DNA of 8,372 nt from CABRXV01 sp900754955 (GTDB lineage: Bacteria; Actinomycetota; Coriobacteriia; Coriobacteriales; Eggerthellaceae): contig CABRXV010000082.1 of NCBI GenBank assembly GCA_902475005.1, positions 1 to 8,372 of the forward strand, in the 5' to 3' direction. Both the position numbers and the translations under genes were made by a program. This document shows positions 6,694 through 8,372 of this stretch, in pieces. Under the pieces are notes generated by a model. That model was not told the origin of the DNA. It did not search any database and worked only from the letters and a program-made list of their open reading frames with translations. The first letter of the stretch is position 1; each line of letters begins with the position of its first letter.

Positions 6694-6997
6694 GAGCTAC
6701 TACAGCTACGGCGCACCGAGCGCTCAGCCGACGGATACGGCAGAAAACGTCGCGGAGGTAGACGCGCGTGTCGCGTTCGAGCAGCCGTGCGCCCGCGCGG
6801 CCGCGCATGCAGCGCCCCGGCACCCGAACGCTGACGTTCGCGCAGGCGGAAGGATTCACGCGACGTCGCAGCGCGTGTGCGCGAACGTTCATCCTGGCAA
6901 TTATAGCCTCATCTACGAGAGCTCCGATGGGAGGCTCTGCGTGTTCGAGACGCGCGACGGTCATGTGACGGCGGTCGATGCGGCACGGCTCGCGTAA
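6686..6997 (+). CDS. Hypothetical 103-aa protein overlapping the end of truA
   Basis: Not a family I can name with certainty. The ATG at 6686 lies inside truA, whose TAG is at 6691-6693, so translation is probably coupled to truA by re-initiation. The nearest purine run, GGGAAG at 6668-6673, is too far for a good Shine-Dalgarno. Residues 1-70 are low-complexity and rich in Ala, Arg and Pro, probably disordered. Residues 72-102 (NYSLIYESSDGRLCVFETRD, then GHVTAVDAARL) look like a compact beta-rich unit with two DG turns and resemble conserved sequence rather than random translation. Cysteines are at 35, 65 and 85. There is no signal peptide or membrane segment. Codon use resembles truA. A link to tRNA modification is only positional. 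It could be a lineage-specific small protein; the start could lie further downstream if only the C-terminal unit is real. Confidence 0.65.
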   Translation: MARSYYSYGAPSAQPTDTAENVAEVDARVAFEQPCARAAAHAAPRHPNADVRAGGRIHATSQRVCANVHPGNYSLIYESSDGRLCVFETRDGHVTAVDAARLA

Positions 6998-7006
6998 GCG
7001 CAGACA

Positions 7007-7039
7007 GGCTGCTGCCGTTCGTGCAACGGCTCTGCAGCC
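7007..7039 (+). other. Imperfect hairpin after the small gene
   Basis: GGCTGC (7007-7012) pairs with GCAGCC (7034-7039), and GCCGTT (7014-7019) pairs with AACGGC (7025-7030), with a small internal loop and a CGTGC apex. It begins 10 bases after the stop of the 103-aa gene. There is no T-tract, so it is not a typical terminator by itself; it may stabilise the mRNA 3' end. Confidence 0.5.
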
Positions 7040-7081
7040 CCGTGTGGCAACCCGAAGCTGACAAGCCGTTTTGCCGCACGG
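7040..7081 (+). other. Second hairpin, 11 bp with one G-U pair
   Basis: CCGTGTGGCAA (7040-7050) pairs with TTGCCGCACGG (7071-7081) in the plus-strand RNA, with one G-U pair and a 20-base loop. It abuts the preceding hairpin directly. The single mismatch in DNA is a wobble pair only in plus-strand RNA, which mildly favours a role in the truA-side transcript. Confidence 0.5.
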
Positions 7082-7104
7082 CGCTGATCACGCTCCCGAA
7101 GGCA

Positions 7105-7129
7105 AAGGGGCCCGCAATGCGGGCCCCTT
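7105..7129. terminator. Terminator between convergent genes
   Basis: A perfect 11-bp GC-rich stem, AAGGGGCCCGC (7105-7115) with its complement at 7119-7129, closes on a 3-base loop. Its position between the plus-strand truA transcript and the minus-strand radical SAM gene suits a shared terminator. T-runs on both exits are short (CTTCAAC on plus; TTTGCCTT on minus). Confidence 0.75.
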
Positions 7130-7166
7130 CAACATGCCGCGCCTTCCACCGCGCTGCGGCGCGGCG

Positions 7167-8054
7167 CTAGAACGTCGCCTTGTGGATGAGGTTGCGCATG
7201 CGGCGCGCGGCGTTCTCGTTGATCTTGGGGATGTAATTGTCGAGCAGGGCGATCATGCCCTCGTGGTTCTGGGGGATGCCGCCGTCGAAGCGGATGACGT
7301 CGGAGTCGTGTGAGGCGATGATGTTCGTCTTGCACGTGAGGTTCGCGATGAACGTGCGGATCTCCTCGGCGGCCTCCACCTCGCCCGAGGGCGCCCAGCG
7401 CCCTGCGGCGATGTCGTCGGCGAGCGGCCAGTTCTTCGCGGGCGTGAGCGTCACGACGAGGATGCGGTAGGGCGCCGCCTCGCTGAACACGCGCGCCGAT
7501 TCGATCGCGTTCTCCTGTCCGCGACCCGCACCCGCCAGGCCCGCAAGGTAAAAGAACGTGAAGCGGATGCCGGCATCGTGGAGGCGCTTGGACTGCGTGA
7601 TGAGATCCTGCGCGGTCTGCCCCTTCTCCATGAACGCGAGCAGCTCGTCCCAGCCGCTTTCCGCGCCGATGGTGACGTCGGTGACGCCGCGCGCGGCGAG
7701 CTCGGCGAGCTCTTCGTCGGTTTTAGCGGCGAAGTCGGTGATACGTGCGAAGCCGCCGTAGCTGTTGACGGTGGGGATGCGCTCCTCGATGGCGTCGAAG
7801 ATCTCGATGAGGCGGGCGTTCGGCAGCACGAAGGGATTGCCGCCAGCGAGATAGATGCGGCGGGTGAGCGCCGTGGCGGTTTTCGCGATCTCATCGGCGT
7901 CTTCGATGATGTGCTCGAGCGGCACGGGCTCGAACGCCTTGCCCTCCTGAATGTCGCAGAAGCGGCACTTCCCGTGCGAGCAGCCGTGCGTGACCTGGAT
8001 CACGGGGCAGCTCATGTCGTACGGCGGACGATGGACGAGCGTGTCGGTATTCAT
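7167..8054 (-). CDS. Radical SAM protein of the CX4CX2C type, function unknown
   Basis: A 295-residue single-domain radical SAM protein. The [4Fe-4S] cluster motif is GCSHGKCRFC, with cysteines at 25, 30 and 33. The spacing is CX4CX2C instead of the standard CX3CX2C, preceded by HRPP and VIQVTHG. From memory, this wider spacing and the RPP lead-in characterise a widespread bacterial subfamily usually annotated only as radical SAM protein. Other barrel motifs are LAGGNPF (69-75, the GGE-like segment that holds the SAM amino group), TIGAESG (128-134) and DAGIRFTFFYLAG (160-172). The C-terminus has a conserved-looking NIIASHDSD segment. No extra FeS cluster, B12 or SPASM domain is seen. The start ATG has AGAGAGG six bases upstream on the minus strand (8061-8067). 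It is transcribed alone, convergent to truA. The substrate cannot be named; the class assignment is firm. Confidence 0.93.
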   Translation of the reverse strand: MNTDTLVHRPPYDMSCPVIQVTHGCSHGKCRFCDIQEGKAFEPVPLEHIIEDADEIAKTATALTRRIYLAGGNPFVLPNARLIEIFDAIEERIPTVNSYGGFARITDFAAKTDEELAELAARGVTDVTIGAESGWDELLAFMEKGQTAQDLITQSKRLHDAGIRFTFFYLAGLAGAGRGQENAIESARVFSEAAPYRILVVTLTPAKNWPLADDIAAGRWAPSGEVEAAEEIRTFIANLTCKTNIIASHDSDVIRFDGGIPQNHEGMIALLDNYIPKINENAARRMRNLIHKATF

Positions 8055-8132
8055 AGGAGCCTCTCTTTCCGCGCGTGCCGGCGTGCGCAGGGATGCTGCG
8101 GTCGGCGCGCTCCTTCGACGGCTCTATTGTCT

Positions 8133-8150
8133 CACCGATCGCGCTCGGTG
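8133..8150. repeat. Short inverted repeat near the radical SAM promoter
   Basis: CACCGA (8133-8138) and TCGGTG (8145-8150) form a dyad with a 6-base GC centre. It lies about 80 bases upstream of the radical SAM start, next to the candidate minus-strand -10. It could be an operator; such short GC dyads also occur by chance in GC-rich DNA. Confidence 0.35.
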
Positions 8151-8153
8151 CGC

Positions 8154-8263
8154 AGCGGAAACGGCGCGTCCCCTCATCTGTTACGAATCGCATGGCAGCG
8201 GAAAAGCGGAAACCAGCTGCAACGAAAGGCTTCCGCGCAGCGTATATAGTGGTAGAGCGGAAA
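8154..8263 (+). repeat. Four direct copies of AGCGGAAA
   Basis: Exact AGCGGAAA octamers occur at 8154-8161, 8197-8204, 8205-8212 and 8256-8263; the middle two are head-to-tail. All are in the same orientation. Three lie upstream of the TATATA box and one between it and the Shine-Dalgarno of the plus-strand gene, so they could be sites for a regulator of that gene. Confidence 0.55.
8243..8250 (+). promoter_or_regulatory. Candidate promoter -10 for the 3'-terminal gene
   Basis: TATATAGT (8243-8250) offers TATATA or TATAGT as a -10 box. Transcription would begin near 8256, giving a leader of about 35-40 bases. No recognisable -35 is seen at 16-18 bases upstream, so either an activator is needed or this is not the promoter. 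Confidence 0.4.
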
Positions 8264-8292
8264 CAAAGGCGAACGCTGGGGGAGGTGAAGCG

Positions 8293-8372
8293 GTGGCGGC
8301 GGAAGAGACGACGGAGGGCTCGCTGCGCGACGAGGCGCCGGAGGAGGTGCGCGCCGCATCTCGTGCGGCGGC
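8293..8372 (+). CDS. Start of an unidentified gene (partial, N-terminus only)
   Basis: The first 26 codons of a gene that runs out of the window. The start is a GTG placed 4 bases after GGAGGTGA (8281-8288), an uninterrupted 8-base match to the anti-Shine-Dalgarno and the strongest ribosome site in the window. The visible residues (MAAEETTEGSLRDEAPEEVR and on) are acidic, rich in Glu and Ala, and probably disordered, with no signal peptide. A second in-frame GTG at 8347 is a less likely start. The function cannot be told from this much sequence. It is divergent from the radical SAM gene and has its own upstream repeats and candidate -10. Confidence 0.75.
   Translation, partial: MAAEETTEGSLRDEAPEEVRAASRAA

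Larger units (their letters stand above)
8055..8292. promoter_or_regulatory. Divergent intergenic regulatory region
   Basis: These 238 bases separate the radical SAM gene (minus) from the new plus-strand gene. They contain an inverted repeat, four AGCGGAAA repeats and candidate -10 boxes. For the minus strand the best candidate is GACAAT, read from plus ATTGTC near 8126-8131, without a clear -35. No coding frame is supported. Confidence 0.5.

Noticed and set aside
7571..8249. Plus-strand open frames opposite the radical SAM gene
   Set aside because: They are antisense shadows of a clearly identified minus-strand gene, with no ribosome sites or motifs.

Overview
This window looks like chromosomal DNA of a GC-rich Actinomycetota, most likely a gut Coriobacteriia of the Eggerthellales type. 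That placement is inference from GC-rich codon use, a DnaE1-type polymerase with a complete PHP metal site, an apparently leaderless truA, and the small protein that follows truA. No rRNA or other taxonomic marker is present to confirm it.

Layout. Positions 1-926 are the 3' end of the F-type ATP synthase operon: the C-terminal part of atpD, then atpC joined through a TAATG stop/start overlap. The operon is closed by two consecutive hairpins (953-984 and 1030-1075). A promoter-bearing gap leads into a full-length dnaE (1231-4680, 1149 aa), the replicative DNA polymerase III alpha subunit. Then come about 1.2 kb with no credible gene (4681-5898). truA (tRNA pseudouridine synthase, start taken at 5899) follows, overlapped by a 103-aa hypothetical gene. 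A hairpin cluster ending in a terminator (7105-7129) separates these from a convergent radical SAM gene on the minus strand (7167-8054). A 238-bp divergent intergenic region with four copies of AGCGGAAA then leads to the first 26 codons of a new plus-strand gene at 8293.

The genes are mostly core housekeeping (energy, replication, tRNA modification), and I do not see a multi-gene accessory or defence system. The unexplained material is the 1.2-kb gap. It holds an A-depleted, T-rich stretch, degenerate direct repeats, and a roughly 224-bp AT-richer block bounded by two inverted copies of one sequence. The right-hand copy is itself a perfect 19-bp palindrome. That block is the best candidate for something undescribed: a dispersed palindromic repeat, a MITE-like element, or a paired regulatory site.
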